Assembly: GCF_000336575.1 (NCBI RefSeq)
Contig: NZ_AOPO01000021.1
Location: 1-64,000 of the forward strand
Length of the DNA stretch: 64,000 nucleotides
Origin: Vreelandella titanicae BH1
GTDB taxonomy: Bacteria; Pseudomonadota; Gammaproteobacteria; Pseudomonadales; Halomonadaceae
Direction: 5' to 3'
The position numbers and the translations under genes were made by a program. Under the pieces are notes generated by a model that did not search any database, had not been told where the DNA came from, and saw only the letters and a list, made by a program, of their open reading frames with translations. Below, piece by piece: positions 7,867-15,527 of this stretch (within the stretch, counting starts at the first letter, position 1; each line of letters starts with the position of its first letter).

Positions 7867-7961
7867 AAAAAAGCCCGCCGGGGGAGGCGGGCATTAAAGG
7901 GCTTGGCTCACTGCAGTCCACTGGCATCAGGTGAGGGGTGTACAGGATTGCCAGTGGGTAC
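7867..7961 (-). ncRNA. Candidate trans-acting small RNA (~95 nt) with own promoter and terminator
   Basis: Read on the minus strand, a sigma-70 promoter is visible: TTGGCA (7995-7990), a 16-bp spacer, TATACT (7973-7968). This would start transcription near 7961. The RNA would contain a hairpin with perfect 9-bp arms CCACTGGCA/TGCCAGTGG (7957-7949 and 7926-7918) and the loop sequence CACCCCTCACC. It would end in a terminator, GCCCGCC-UCCCCC-GGCGGGC followed by six U (7892-7867). Both loops are C-rich and could pair with Shine-Dalgarno sequences. No gene on this strand leads into the terminator, so it belongs to an independent transcript. There is no convincing reading frame. Targets are unknown. 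Confidence 0.6.
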
Positions 7962-8204
7962 AATATCAGTATAGCTATTTATTAAGCGTTGCCAAGTGCG
8001 GTAAAGCTTTTTTTACTTTTTATCATCTTAGTTATCGCTAATGCTTATTCTGAAAGGGGCTGTACAAAGCGCACCGATCTGCTTCATGCACTTTTGTGGT
8101 GCGTTTTAACTGCCTCTTTTTGGTGCTTGCAAATACTCTGATTTATTTATCCCGTCAAATTCCACGTAACCCTCTGTTGAATAGACACTTCTCTGTTTTG
8201 GCTT

Positions 8205-8235
8205 ATTAATTGCTATGCTTTACGTAGCAATTAAT
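8205..8235. promoter_or_regulatory. 11-bp inverted repeat, candidate operator
   Basis: ATTAATTGCTA (8205-8215) and TAGCAATTAAT (8225-8235) are perfect reverse complements separated by 9 nt. There is no T-run after the repeat, so a terminator is unlikely. The position ~95 bp before the glucosylglycerate phosphatase gene suggests a regulator site. Confidence 0.4.
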
Positions 8236-8293
8236 AGCTGGTCATAGTAGTTAATAGCTGGCCATAGCTATTTAGGCGTTCTAGACATGACGT

Positions 8294-8310
8294 CTTAACG
8301 AAGCGTTAAG
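8294..8310. promoter_or_regulatory. CTTAACG-AAG-CGTTAAG inverted repeat before the phosphatase start
   Basis: Perfect 7-bp arms with a 3-nt loop end 19 bp before the ATG at 8330 and just upstream of the AGAGG ribosome-binding site. It could be an operator or an mRNA hairpin that affects translation of the operon. Confidence 0.35.
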
Positions 8311-8329
8311 GCCGAAGAGAGGTAGTGCT

Positions 8330-9247
8330 ATGCCTGAACCCGCTCGTCTTTCAGCGTCAACCCCTTCGGTTGATCCGGCTCTGCAGCCGCGGCTTGTCTT
8401 GACCGATTTAGATGGCTCACTGCTCGACCATCACAGTTATGACTTCAGCCCTGCTGCTCCCTGGCTTGCCCGCTTAAAGCAAATGGGGGTGCCGGTGGTT
8501 CCGGTGACCAGTAAAACCCGTGCCGAACTGATACCGCTGCGCGAAGCGCTGGGCCTCACGGCAACCCCATTTATTGCTGAAAATGGTGCGGTTATTGGTC
8601 TCCCCCCTGGCTGGTGTCATGCACGCTTAGACCGTCCAGGCAGTGGCCGTGATGGTGTCGTTATCAAACATCCTGGTGTGGATATTGGCTTTATACGTGC
8701 CCGATTAAAGGTGTGGCGTGAACGCTTGGATATTCGCTTTACCCGCATGGGAGAGATGAACGTAGCTGAGGTGATGGAGCTTACCGGGCTCGACGCAGTT
8801 CGCGCCCGGGATGCTCGGCAGCGGGAAGGTAGCGAACCGTTGTTGTGGGAAGACTCGGCCGCGGCCCTTGAGACGTTTCGCGCCGCTTTAGAGGGGGATG
8901 GCTTACAGCTTACTCAAGGTGGGCGCTTTTGGCATGTAATGGGGCGCTCCGCCGATAAGGGCAATGCCGTCGAGTGGCTGGTTAAACGCTTCACGGCATT
9001 AAGAGGGCGAATGCCTCTTTCATTGGGTTTGGGAGATGGGCCAAACGATATCACCATGCTCGAAGCAGTGGATCAAGCGGTCGTGATACGAGGTTGTCAC
9101 GACTTAGCCGTAGAACCCCGCAACGCTTCGCTCTATCGCACGGATGCCACAGGGCCAACTGGCTGGGCTGAGGGAGTGGCCTACTGGTGGGGGCGAGATG
9201 ACCGCCGTTTAGCGACGGCGGAAAAGGGCGATGCCGCTCTCCTTTGA
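8330..9247 (+). CDS. Glucosyl/mannosyl-3-phosphoglycerate phosphatase (HAD-IIB)
   Basis: A 305-aa HAD phosphatase of subfamily IIB. The catalytic DLDGSLLDHH lies near residue 26, the threonine/serine motif in PVTSKTRAEL, FIAENGAV is the family cap-edge motif, a lysine follows in ADKGNAVEWL, and the metal site GDGPNDITML is near residue 240. This combination is that of MpgP/YedP, which removes phosphate from mannosyl- or glucosyl-3-phosphoglycerate. The synthase gene follows after 60 bp on the same strand, so the pair should make glucosylglycerate (or mannosylglycerate), a compatible solute used under salt stress or nitrogen limitation. AGAGG precedes the ATG. The sugar specificity cannot be read from the sequence; the GT81-type partner favours glucose. 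Confidence 0.8.
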   Translation: MPEPARLSASTPSVDPALQPRLVLTDLDGSLLDHHSYDFSPAAPWLARLKQMGVPVVPVTSKTRAELIPLREALGLTATPFIAENGAVIGLPPGWCHARLDRPGSGRDGVVIKHPGVDIGFIRARLKVWRERLDIRFTRMGEMNVAEVMELTGLDAVRARDARQREGSEPLLWEDSAAALETFRAALEGDGLQLTQGGRFWHVMGRSADKGNAVEWLVKRFTALRGRMPLSLGLGDGPNDITMLEAVDQAVVIRGCHDLAVEPRNASLYRTDATGPTGWAEGVAYWWGRDDRRLATAEKGDAALL

Positions 9248-9307
9248 GTACAGTTATTTGAGTCCAGTACTTTGACCCCAGTTCTATGAATCCAGGGAGG
9301 TAAGTGA

Positions 9308-10528
9308 ATGAGTGACTTTCATCAAAACGGAATTATTACCGACTTTCACAACCTTACCCGGCGCTCGGTGGAGGCGCTTGAACAAGAGCTGTGCCAGTTT
9401 GCTCGACGACGTCCAATGGGGCTGATTCTACCGTCGCTGTTTTCGGAGCTGGAAGGGCCAGCGCTGTCGGCGATCGTCGATGAGCTGGTTAAAGTCCCTT
9501 ATCTCAACGAGATTGTCATTGGCCTGGATAGAGCCGATCGCGAGCAATTTTTATATGCTCGGGAGTTTTTCTCACGCCTGCCGCAACACACGCGCATCTT
9601 ATGGAACGATGGCCCACGGCTGCGCGCCCTGGATGCGGAGCTGGAAGAGCACGGTTTAGGCGCTTTAGAGCCTGGGAAAGGGCGCAATGTATGGTATTGC
9701 GCAGGCTATATGCTGTCGTCAGGGCGCTCGACGGTGGTAGGGCTTCACGACTGCGATATTTTGACCTATGAGCGTGGGCTGCTTGCGCGCTTGATGTATC
9801 CGGTGGCGCACCCCAATTTCAATTACAGCTTCTGCAAAGGTTATTACCCCCGTATTGCCGAGGGCAAACTGAATGGGCGCGTCTCACGGCTGTTAGTCAC
9901 ACCGCTGCTGCGGGCGCTTAAAACTGTCTGTGGGCCGATGCCCTACCTTGATTACCTGGATAGCTTTCGCTACCCACTGTCAGGTGAGTTTGCGATGCGC
10001 AGCGAAGTGCTTGAGGGGATTCGTATGCCTGCGGATTGGGGGCTGGAAATTGGCGTTTTGTCGGAGTTACAACGCAACTACTCCCTGCGCCAGCTCTGCC
10101 AGGTAGATATTGCCGATGCCTACGACCACAAGCATCAGCCGGTTAGCGAAGATGATCCTGATAGCGGCTTAAACCGCATGAGCCTGGATATTTCAAAAGC
10201 GCTCTATCGCAAACTAGCCACCCAGGGGGTTACCTTTAGCAGCGAAGACTTCCGCACGCTTAAAGCTACCTACTACCGCTTTGCGCTGGATTTGATCGAA
10301 GCCTACGACCACGATGCGACGATGAACGGCCTAAGCCTTGATCGCCACAGCGAAGAGCAGGCCGTGGAGCTGTTTGCCAGTAACCTGCTCGAAGCGGGCA
10401 ATCTTTTTATGGATAACCCACGTGAGCGACCCTTTATCCCCAGCTGGAACCGTGTTCAGGCCGCGGTGCCAGATCTGCTCACGCGTATGCACGAAGCGGT
10501 AGAGCTGGATAACCAAGGTAAGGTTTAG
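9308..10528 (+). CDS. gpgS: Glucosyl-3-phosphoglycerate synthase-like glycosyltransferase (GT81)
   Basis: A 406-aa cytoplasmic glycosyltransferase of the GpgS type. RRPMGLILPSLFSELEGPAL near residue 35 is the nucleotide-sugar binding start (the LPSL / NE region of GT81). VVGLHDCDILTYERGLL near residue 145 carries the D-x-D metal motif. YPLSGEFAMRSEVLEGIRMPADWGLEIGVL near residue 225 is the conserved acceptor/catalytic block with GEF and the W-x-x-E segment. The expected reaction is transfer of glucose from a nucleotide sugar to 3-phosphoglycerate, completed by the upstream phosphatase. GGAGG precedes the ATG. The length is nearer the ~400-aa proteobacterial form than the shorter mycobacterial GpgS. 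A GH13_18 phosphorylase able to recycle glucosylglycerate lies at 22440-24206. Confidence 0.78.
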   Translation: MSDFHQNGIITDFHNLTRRSVEALEQELCQFARRRPMGLILPSLFSELEGPALSAIVDELVKVPYLNEIVIGLDRADREQFLYAREFFSRLPQHTRILWNDGPRLRALDAELEEHGLGALEPGKGRNVWYCAGYMLSSGRSTVVGLHDCDILTYERGLLARLMYPVAHPNFNYSFCKGYYPRIAEGKLNGRVSRLLVTPLLRALKTVCGPMPYLDYLDSFRYPLSGEFAMRSEVLEGIRMPADWGLEIGVLSELQRNYSLRQLCQVDIADAYDHKHQPVSEDDPDSGLNRMSLDISKALYRKLATQGVTFSSEDFRTLKATYYRFALDLIEAYDHDATMNGLSLDRHSEEQAVELFASNLLEAGNLFMDNPRERPFIPSWNRVQAAVPDLLTRMHEAVELDNQGKV

Positions 10529-10809
10529 CGCCTATTCATATGTCATTGCAAGGAGCCTACTCATATGTCATTGCGAGGAGCGCAGCGACGCGGCAATCTC
10601 GATCTGCGATGGCAGGTAACCTCGAGATTGCTTCACTGCGTTCCCAATGACAACACCGAGATCGCCACGCTTCGCTCGCGATGACACCCATTTGTCATTG
10701 CAAGGAGCCTACTCATATGTCATTGCGAGGAGCGCAGCGACGCGGCAATCTCGATCTGCGATGGCAGGTAACCCCGAGATTGCTTCACTGCGCTCGCAAT
10801 GACAAGACA
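10529..10809 (+). repeat. Palindromic repeat cluster B (two full units)
   Basis: Full units occupy 10566-10652 and 10718-10804. Each opens TGTCATTGCGAGGAGCGCAG, carries inner arms GGCAATCTC/GAGATTGC, and closes CGCAATGACA (the first copy has one mismatch in the closing arm). Short truncated copies (TGTCATTGCAAGGAGCCTAC) precede each unit. Together they fill the gap between the GT81 gene and the convergent chemoreceptor gene. The last unit ends six bases before the chemoreceptor stop codon. Confidence 0.9.
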
Positions 10810-12426
10810 TCAAAAATCGCTGTGCTGGAGGGCTGCACGCGGAGCCGATGACGAGGCGGGTAAATTTGCTTGTGCATGTCCCGTGCTCTGGTTAATGCGG
10901 AAGTGGGCAACCAGTTGACGCAGCTGAGCACTGAGCTGTGCGAGCGTTTGGGTGGCGTGGTTACTCTCTTGCACCAGGCCGGCATTTTGCTGGGTCATTT
11001 GATCCATCTGCGTTACCGCCTGATTGACCTGCTCAATGCCGCTGCTCTGCTCAATGGTGGCTGCAGAGATTTCCTGAACCAGTGTACTGAGCTGTTTAAT
11101 GTCATCGACCATGCCATTGATCTCATCGCCGGTGTCATGCACTTGACGGCTGCCTTCCACCACTTTGCTATCCGACGCTTCGATCAGCGTTTTGATCTCT
11201 TGGGCGGCAGCAGCCGAACGGCTGGCTAGTTGGCGAACTTCATTGGCGACAACGGCGAAACCGCGCCCCTGCTCGCCGGCTCGGGCGGCTTCCACCGAGG
11301 CGTTAAGAGCCAAAATATTGGTTTGGAAGGCGATGCCGTCAATGGTGTTAACGATGCTGCTCATTTGGGTGGCGCTTTCGTTAATCGTCGCCATGGTGGA
11401 GATCACCGTGGACATTGAGTCACTGCCGCGTTGAGCGCTGTCAGCGGTGCGTGTGGCAAGTGTTCGCGCGTGATCCGCATGTTCGGCATTTTGTTTAACC
11501 GTGGCGGTAAGCTGCTCCATGCTGGAGGCCGTTTCGGCCAACGACGCTGCCTGCTCTTCGGTGCGTGTGGAAAGCTCTTCATTAACACCCACAATCTGCT
11601 CTACGCCACTGTTAACCTGGTTTGCGCCGTGGTGAATATCGCCAATGGTATTGGCCAGGGTTTCACGCATCCGGTTGATATCAAATAGTAAGCTCTGCTG
11701 ATCCTTCGGCGAAAGCTGAGTGGTTTGGGTCAAATCTCCATCAGCAATATGGCGTACTACGCTAGCTGCATAGCGTGGGTCGCCCCCCAGCCTGCGAGCA
11801 ACATCACGAATGACCCAGCCCATTAGCAGCGTTACAGGAAGGCCTATAATCAGCAGTACCATTACCGAGTAAATTAAACGTGTAATAAAAGCTTCGTTTA
11901 TATCATCTACATAAACACCCGTGGCCAGCGACCACTGCCATTCGGGAAGATAGGCCACGTAACTGATTTTCGGTACCTGCTCATCACCAGTGATACGACG
12001 GGAGTAGTAGTCAACGTGCCCACCGCCAGCTTGAGCTGCTTCTCGAAAAGCAGCGTAAAGATCCATGCCGCTGGCATCCTGGTAAGCGCTCATGTCTTCA
12101 CCGCGGGGGCGCTTGGGGTGGGAAACGATCTTTAGGTCATCATCGAAGGAGAAGATATATTCTCCACCGCCAAAACTGACGCTAGACATATTGTCGATGG
12201 CACGCTGTTGGGCTTCTTCAAGGCTGAGCTCTCCAGCAACTACCCGCTCTTGTAGCGCTTCAATTTGGCTCTGTACGCTTTCCACTACGTATTGAATACT
12301 GTCTCGGCGTTCACTCTCAATCGTCTGGCGATTCTCCCAGGCCAACCAGCCTACCAGCAGTAGCATGGCAACCCAGATAATACCCAGCGTTCCCCAGAGT
12401 TTTTGCGTCGTCGTTAAGCGTGTCAT
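10810..12426 (-). CDS. Methyl-accepting chemotaxis protein, sCache type (copy 1)
   Basis: A 538-aa receptor. Residues ~8-28 are the first membrane helix (WGTLGIIWVAMLLLVGWLAW). Residues ~35-185 form a periplasmic sCache_2 sensor (GGGEYIFSFDDDLKIVSHPK, WQWSLATGVYVDDI). A second helix (VMVLLIIGLPVTLLMGWVI) near 190-210 and a HAMP domain follow. Residues ~270-510 are the cytoplasmic signalling hairpin with the invariant tip FQTNILALNASVEAARAGEQ. It is nearly identical in the cytoplasmic half to the protein encoded at 12816-14432, while the sensor halves differ more. A sigma-28 promoter lies at 12464-12490. The ligand is unknown; sCache domains often bind small organic acids. Confidence 0.92.
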   Translation of the reverse strand: MTRLTTTQKLWGTLGIIWVAMLLLVGWLAWENRQTIESERRDSIQYVVESVQSQIEALQERVVAGELSLEEAQQRAIDNMSSVSFGGGEYIFSFDDDLKIVSHPKRPRGEDMSAYQDASGMDLYAAFREAAQAGGGHVDYYSRRITGDEQVPKISYVAYLPEWQWSLATGVYVDDINEAFITRLIYSVMVLLIIGLPVTLLMGWVIRDVARRLGGDPRYAASVVRHIADGDLTQTTQLSPKDQQSLLFDINRMRETLANTIGDIHHGANQVNSGVEQIVGVNEELSTRTEEQAASLAETASSMEQLTATVKQNAEHADHARTLATRTADSAQRGSDSMSTVISTMATINESATQMSSIVNTIDGIAFQTNILALNASVEAARAGEQGRGFAVVANEVRQLASRSAAAAQEIKTLIEASDSKVVEGSRQVHDTGDEINGMVDDIKQLSTLVQEISAATIEQSSGIEQVNQAVTQMDQMTQQNAGLVQESNHATQTLAQLSAQLRQLVAHFRINQSTGHAQANLPASSSAPRAALQHSDF

Positions 12427-12815
12427 TTTTTTCCTAGCCGATGTAAGTAAGCAACGTTGTTCCCTATCGGCCTAAGGCACCAATACCTTAGCAAAATTTA
12501 AAGTAAATGCTGCCGCGGCAATTTCGCTTGCCGAGGCAGCATATTCTGAGATGTGTTTCACATCGCTCGCAATGACACCCAGTTGATCATTGTGAGGAGC
12601 CTACTCATATGTCATTGCGAGGAGCGCAGCGACGAGGCAATCTCGATCTGCGGTGGCAGGTAACCCCGAGATTGCTTCACTACGTTCGCAATGACAGGTG
12701 AAGGATTTCAATGATATCACCTACGTCATTGCGAGGAGCGCAGCGACGCGGCAATCTCGATCTGCGGTGGCAGGTAACCCTGAGATTGCTTCACTGCGCT
12801 CGCAATGACAAAACA
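12427..12815 (+). repeat. Palindromic repeat cluster C (two full units) and promoter of chemoreceptor copy 1
   Basis: Full units lie at 12610-12696 and 12724-12810, joined by a spacer (AGGTGAAGGATTTCAATGATATCACCTACG) that contains AGGTGA/TCACCT arms and recurs near 20.4 and 21.2-21.4 kb. A truncated 3' end lies at 12563-12577. The last unit ends six bases before the stop of chemoreceptor copy 2, exactly as cluster B does for copy 1. The promoter of copy 1 lies at the left end of this gap. Confidence 0.9.
12464..12490 (-). promoter_or_regulatory. Sigma-28 (FliA) type promoter of chemoreceptor copy 1
   Basis: Minus strand: TAAGGTAT (12490-12483), exactly 11 nt, GCCGATAG (12471-12464). It is close to TAAAGTTT-N11-GCCGATAA. 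The predicted start near 12457 gives a ~30-nt leader before the ATG at 12426. Confidence 0.75.
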
Positions 12816-14432
12816 TCAAAAATCGCTATGCTGATGAGCGGTCTGCGGGGCGGGTGAGGAGGCGGGTAAGCTTGCCTGTGTATGCTCCGTGCTCTGGTGA
12901 ATGCGGAAGTGGGCAACCAGTTGGCGCAGCTGGGCGCTGAGCTGGGCCAGGGCTTGAGTCGCGTGAGTGCTTTCTTGCACCAAGCTGGCATTTTGCTGGG
13001 TCATTTGATCCATTTGCGTTACCGCTTGGTTGACCTGCTCAATGCCGCTGCTCTGTTCAATGGTAGCCGCAGAAATTTCCTGAACCAGCGTACTGAGCTG
13101 TTTGATATCATCGACCATGCTGTTAATCACATCACCGGTGTCGCGTACTTGGCGGCTGCCTTCAACTACTTTGCTGTCCGACGCTTCGATCAGCGTTTTA
13201 ATCTCCTGTGCCGCAGCAGCTGAGCGGCTGGCAAGTTGACGAACCTCATTGGCGACAACCGCAAAGCCGCGCCCTTGATCACCTGCTCGGGCGGCTTCAA
13301 CTGACGCGTTCAGTGCCAAAATATTGGTTTGGAAAGCGATACCGTCAATGGTGTTAACGATGCTGCTCATCTGTGTGGCGCTTTCGTTAATCGTCGCCAT
13401 AGTGGTCGTGACGGACGACATCGAGTCGCTGCCGCGCTGAGCGCTATCGGCCGCTCTGGTGGCAAGCTGACGCGCATGGTCAGCGTGTTCAGCATTTTGC
13501 TTAACAGTCGCGGTGAGCTGTTCCATACTGGAAGCGGTTTCAGCTAGTGATGCTGCCTGCTCTTCGGTGCGGGTCGAAAGCTCTTCGTTTACGCCCACGA
13601 TCTGCTCTACGCCACTGTTGACCTGGCTTGCGCCGTGGTGGATGTCACCAATCGTCTCGGCAAGAGCTTCACGCATCCGGTTGATATTAAAAAGTAAGCT
13701 CTGTTGATCCTTCGGCGAAAGCCGTGTGACCTGGGTCAGGTCGCCGTCGGCAATATGACGTACTACGTTGGCTGCATAGCGTGGGTCTCCACCTAAACGA
13801 CGAGAAACATCACGAATAACCCATCCCATCAGCAGCGTTACCGGCAGGCCAATGATCAGTAGTATCACGATCGAGCGAATCAAACCGGCAATAAAGGCGG
13901 CATTAATATCATCGACATAAACGCCGGTCGCCAGTGACCAGTCCCATTCGGGAAGGTGTGCTACATAACTGGTTTTCGGCAGCTGCTCGTCGCCACCCGC
14001 GCGGGTAGAATAGTAATTGACGTGACCACCACCTGCTTGCGCGACACGCAGCAACTCGGGGTACAGCGCCATCCCGCTGGCGTCTTCATAATTGGTCATG
14101 TCAGTGCCGGGTGTGCGGCTAGGATGCGATATAATCAGTAAGTCATCGTTGAATGAAAAGATATACTCGCCCGCCCCAAAGCTAACGCTAGACATATTAT
14201 CGATCGCACGCTGCTGCGCTTCTTCCAGGCTAAGTTCACCGGAGGCTACCCGTTCTTGCAGGGCTTCAATTTGGTTTTGCACGCTTTCCACTACGTATTG
14301 AATGCTATCGCGGCGTTCGCTCTCAATCGTCTGGCGGTTCTCCCAGGCAAGCCAGCCAACCAATAGCAGCATGGCAACCCAGATAATACCCAGCGTTCCC
14401 CAGAGTTTTTGTGTCGTTGTTAAGTGAGTCAT
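12816..14432 (-). CDS. Methyl-accepting chemotaxis protein, sCache type (copy 2)
   Basis: A 538-aa receptor of the same length and layout as the protein at 10810-12426: first helix ~8-28, sCache_2 sensor ~35-185 (GAGEYIFSFNDDLLIISHPS, WDWSLATGVYVDDI), second helix, HAMP, and signalling hairpin with FQTNILALNASVEAARAGDQ. The pair arose by tandem duplication. The C-terminal ~350 residues are almost unchanged, whereas the sensor differs at many positions around residues 100-150, suggesting divergence in ligand preference. Neither copy ends in a CheR-docking pentapeptide (both end HSDF). It has its own sigma-28 promoter (14469-14495). Confidence 0.92.
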   Translation of the reverse strand: MTHLTTTQKLWGTLGIIWVAMLLLVGWLAWENRQTIESERRDSIQYVVESVQNQIEALQERVASGELSLEEAQQRAIDNMSSVSFGAGEYIFSFNDDLLIISHPSRTPGTDMTNYEDASGMALYPELLRVAQAGGGHVNYYSTRAGGDEQLPKTSYVAHLPEWDWSLATGVYVDDINAAFIAGLIRSIVILLIIGLPVTLLMGWVIRDVSRRLGGDPRYAANVVRHIADGDLTQVTRLSPKDQQSLLFNINRMREALAETIGDIHHGASQVNSGVEQIVGVNEELSTRTEEQAASLAETASSMEQLTATVKQNAEHADHARQLATRAADSAQRGSDSMSSVTTTMATINESATQMSSIVNTIDGIAFQTNILALNASVEAARAGDQGRGFAVVANEVRQLASRSAAAAQEIKTLIEASDSKVVEGSRQVRDTGDVINSMVDDIKQLSTLVQEISAATIEQSSGIEQVNQAVTQMDQMTQQNASLVQESTHATQALAQLSAQLRQLVAHFRIHQSTEHTQASLPASSPAPQTAHQHSDF

Positions 14433-14468
14433 GTTCTTCCTAATTTTTGTAATTGAGTAACTCCTTCA

Positions 14469-14495
14469 TTATCGGCCTAAATGGAGCAGACCTTA
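14469..14495 (-). promoter_or_regulatory. Sigma-28 (FliA) type promoter of chemoreceptor copy 2
   Basis: Minus strand: TAAGGTCT (14495-14488), exactly 11 nt, GCCGATAA (14476-14469). The -10 element is a perfect match to the sigma-28 consensus. The leader would be ~30 nt, as for copy 1. Confidence 0.8.
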
Positions 14496-14542
14496 GCAAA
14501 AATAGTCTTGAACACTCTTTTGGGATATATAGCACCCTTATA

Positions 14543-14566
14543 TTCTAAAATAATCTAAATATAGAA
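14543..14566. promoter_or_regulatory. TTCTA-N14-TAGAA inverted repeat upstream of the sulfur block
   Basis: A short dyad in a very AT-rich stretch (14500-14600) about 65 bp before the persulfide dioxygenase gene. It could be a site for a sulfide/persulfide-responsive repressor of the ArsR type, but it does not match a consensus I can state with confidence. Confidence 0.25.
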
Positions 14567-14631
14567 CTTAAAATGCACTATGCTGTCTTTATAGCATGAG
14601 ATTGAGATCACCACCCCTATGGGAGGCAACG

Positions 14632-15498
14632 ATGCAACGCCCAATCGTTACGCACTTTTTTGATGAGCCTACGAACACCTTTAGCTATGTCGTCCAAGAC
14701 CCTGATAGCCGTGCCTGCGCAATTATAGATTCGGTACTCGATTTTGATTATGCCGCTGGGCGAACCGACGTGCGATCTGCTAACACCATCATCGCTTTTA
14801 TTCGCGAACACGATCTCAATGTAGTCTGGATTTTGGAGACCCATGTACATGCAGACCACCTCTCGGCAGCGCCATACCTACATGAACAGTTAGGGGGTAA
14901 AACCGGCATTGGTGCCAATATAGTGAAGGTGCAGGAGATATTCGGTAAGGCATTCAATGCGGGCAGTGAGTTTGCTCGGGATGGCAGCCAGTTTGATGCG
15001 CTGTTTGAAGAAGGGGATACGTTCGCCGTTGGCCAATTACAGGGCCAGGTGCTGCATACCCCAGGACATACGCCCGCTTGTTTAACCTACGTAATAGGCG
15101 ATGCCGCCTTTGTAGGCGATACGCTATTTATGCCGGATTATGGCACCGCGCGGTGCGACTTTCCCGGTGGAGATGCGCGCACTCTTTATCACTCTATCCA
15201 AAAAGTATTGGCGCTTCCCGAGCAGACGCGGCTGTTCTTATGCCACGACTATAAAGCTCCCGGTCGCGATACCTTTCAGCATGAAACCAGCGTTGCGGAA
15301 CAGCGCAGTGAGAACGTCCATGTTCATGAAAGTATCAGCGAAGACGAGTTCGTGAAGATGCGCACTGAGCGCGACGCCACCTTAGGCATGCCACGGCTCA
15401 TTATTCCTTCGGTGCAGGTCAATATGCGTGCGGGGGAACTGCCTCCTGCGGAAGAGAATGGCACTGTCTATCTCAAAGTGCCGCTTAATTTTTTCTAA
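14632..15498 (+). CDS. MBL-fold persulfide dioxygenase-like hydrolase (ETHE1/Blh type)
   Basis: A 288-aa metallo-beta-lactamase-fold protein. The metal motif HVHADHLSAAPYL is near residue 80, HTPGHTPACL near 145, and GDTLFMPDYGTARCDFPGG near 165 holds the Asp ligand and the conserved substrate-side segment of ETHE1-like enzymes. FLCHDYKAPGRD near 205 supplies the last His. ETHE1-type enzymes are iron-dependent and oxidise glutathione persulfide to sulfite. I placed the start at the ATG at 14632 (MQRPIVTHFF), preceded by GGGAGG; an upstream in-frame start at 14596 has no such site. It lies 29 bp upstream of two YeeE/YedE transporter genes, a grouping known from sulfide-detoxification operons. 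Confidence 0.82.
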   Translation: MQRPIVTHFFDEPTNTFSYVVQDPDSRACAIIDSVLDFDYAAGRTDVRSANTIIAFIREHDLNVVWILETHVHADHLSAAPYLHEQLGGKTGIGANIVKVQEIFGKAFNAGSEFARDGSQFDALFEEGDTFAVGQLQGQVLHTPGHTPACLTYVIGDAAFVGDTLFMPDYGTARCDFPGGDARTLYHSIQKVLALPEQTRLFLCHDYKAPGRDTFQHETSVAEQRSENVHVHESISEDEFVKMRTERDATLGMPRLIIPSVQVNMRAGELPPAEENGTVYLKVPLNFF

Positions 15499-15527
15499 TG
15501 GTGTAAGTGCGAACTAAGGAGTGACCC

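Larger units (their letters stand above)
7962..8329. other. Regulatory region upstream of the glucosylglycerate genes
   Basis: No gene is seen. Three structures lie here: an 11-bp inverted repeat (8205-8235), two near-identical direct copies of TTAATAGCTGG(T/C)CATAG (8231-8247 and 8251-8267), and a 7-bp inverted repeat (8294-8310) about 20 bp before the start codon of the phosphatase gene. The region is richer in A/T than the flanks and probably carries the operon promoter and regulator sites. Confidence 0.5.

Noticed and set aside
7867..7892. Terminator of the MotB-like gene on the plus strand
   Set aside because: The T-run lies on the minus-strand side of the hairpin; on the plus strand ATTAAAGG follows, so it cannot be a standard plus-strand terminator.
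10529..10809. CRISPR-like array in the repeat clusters
   Set aside because: Repeats are ~87-bp palindromes with constant, not variable, spacers, and no cas gene is present.
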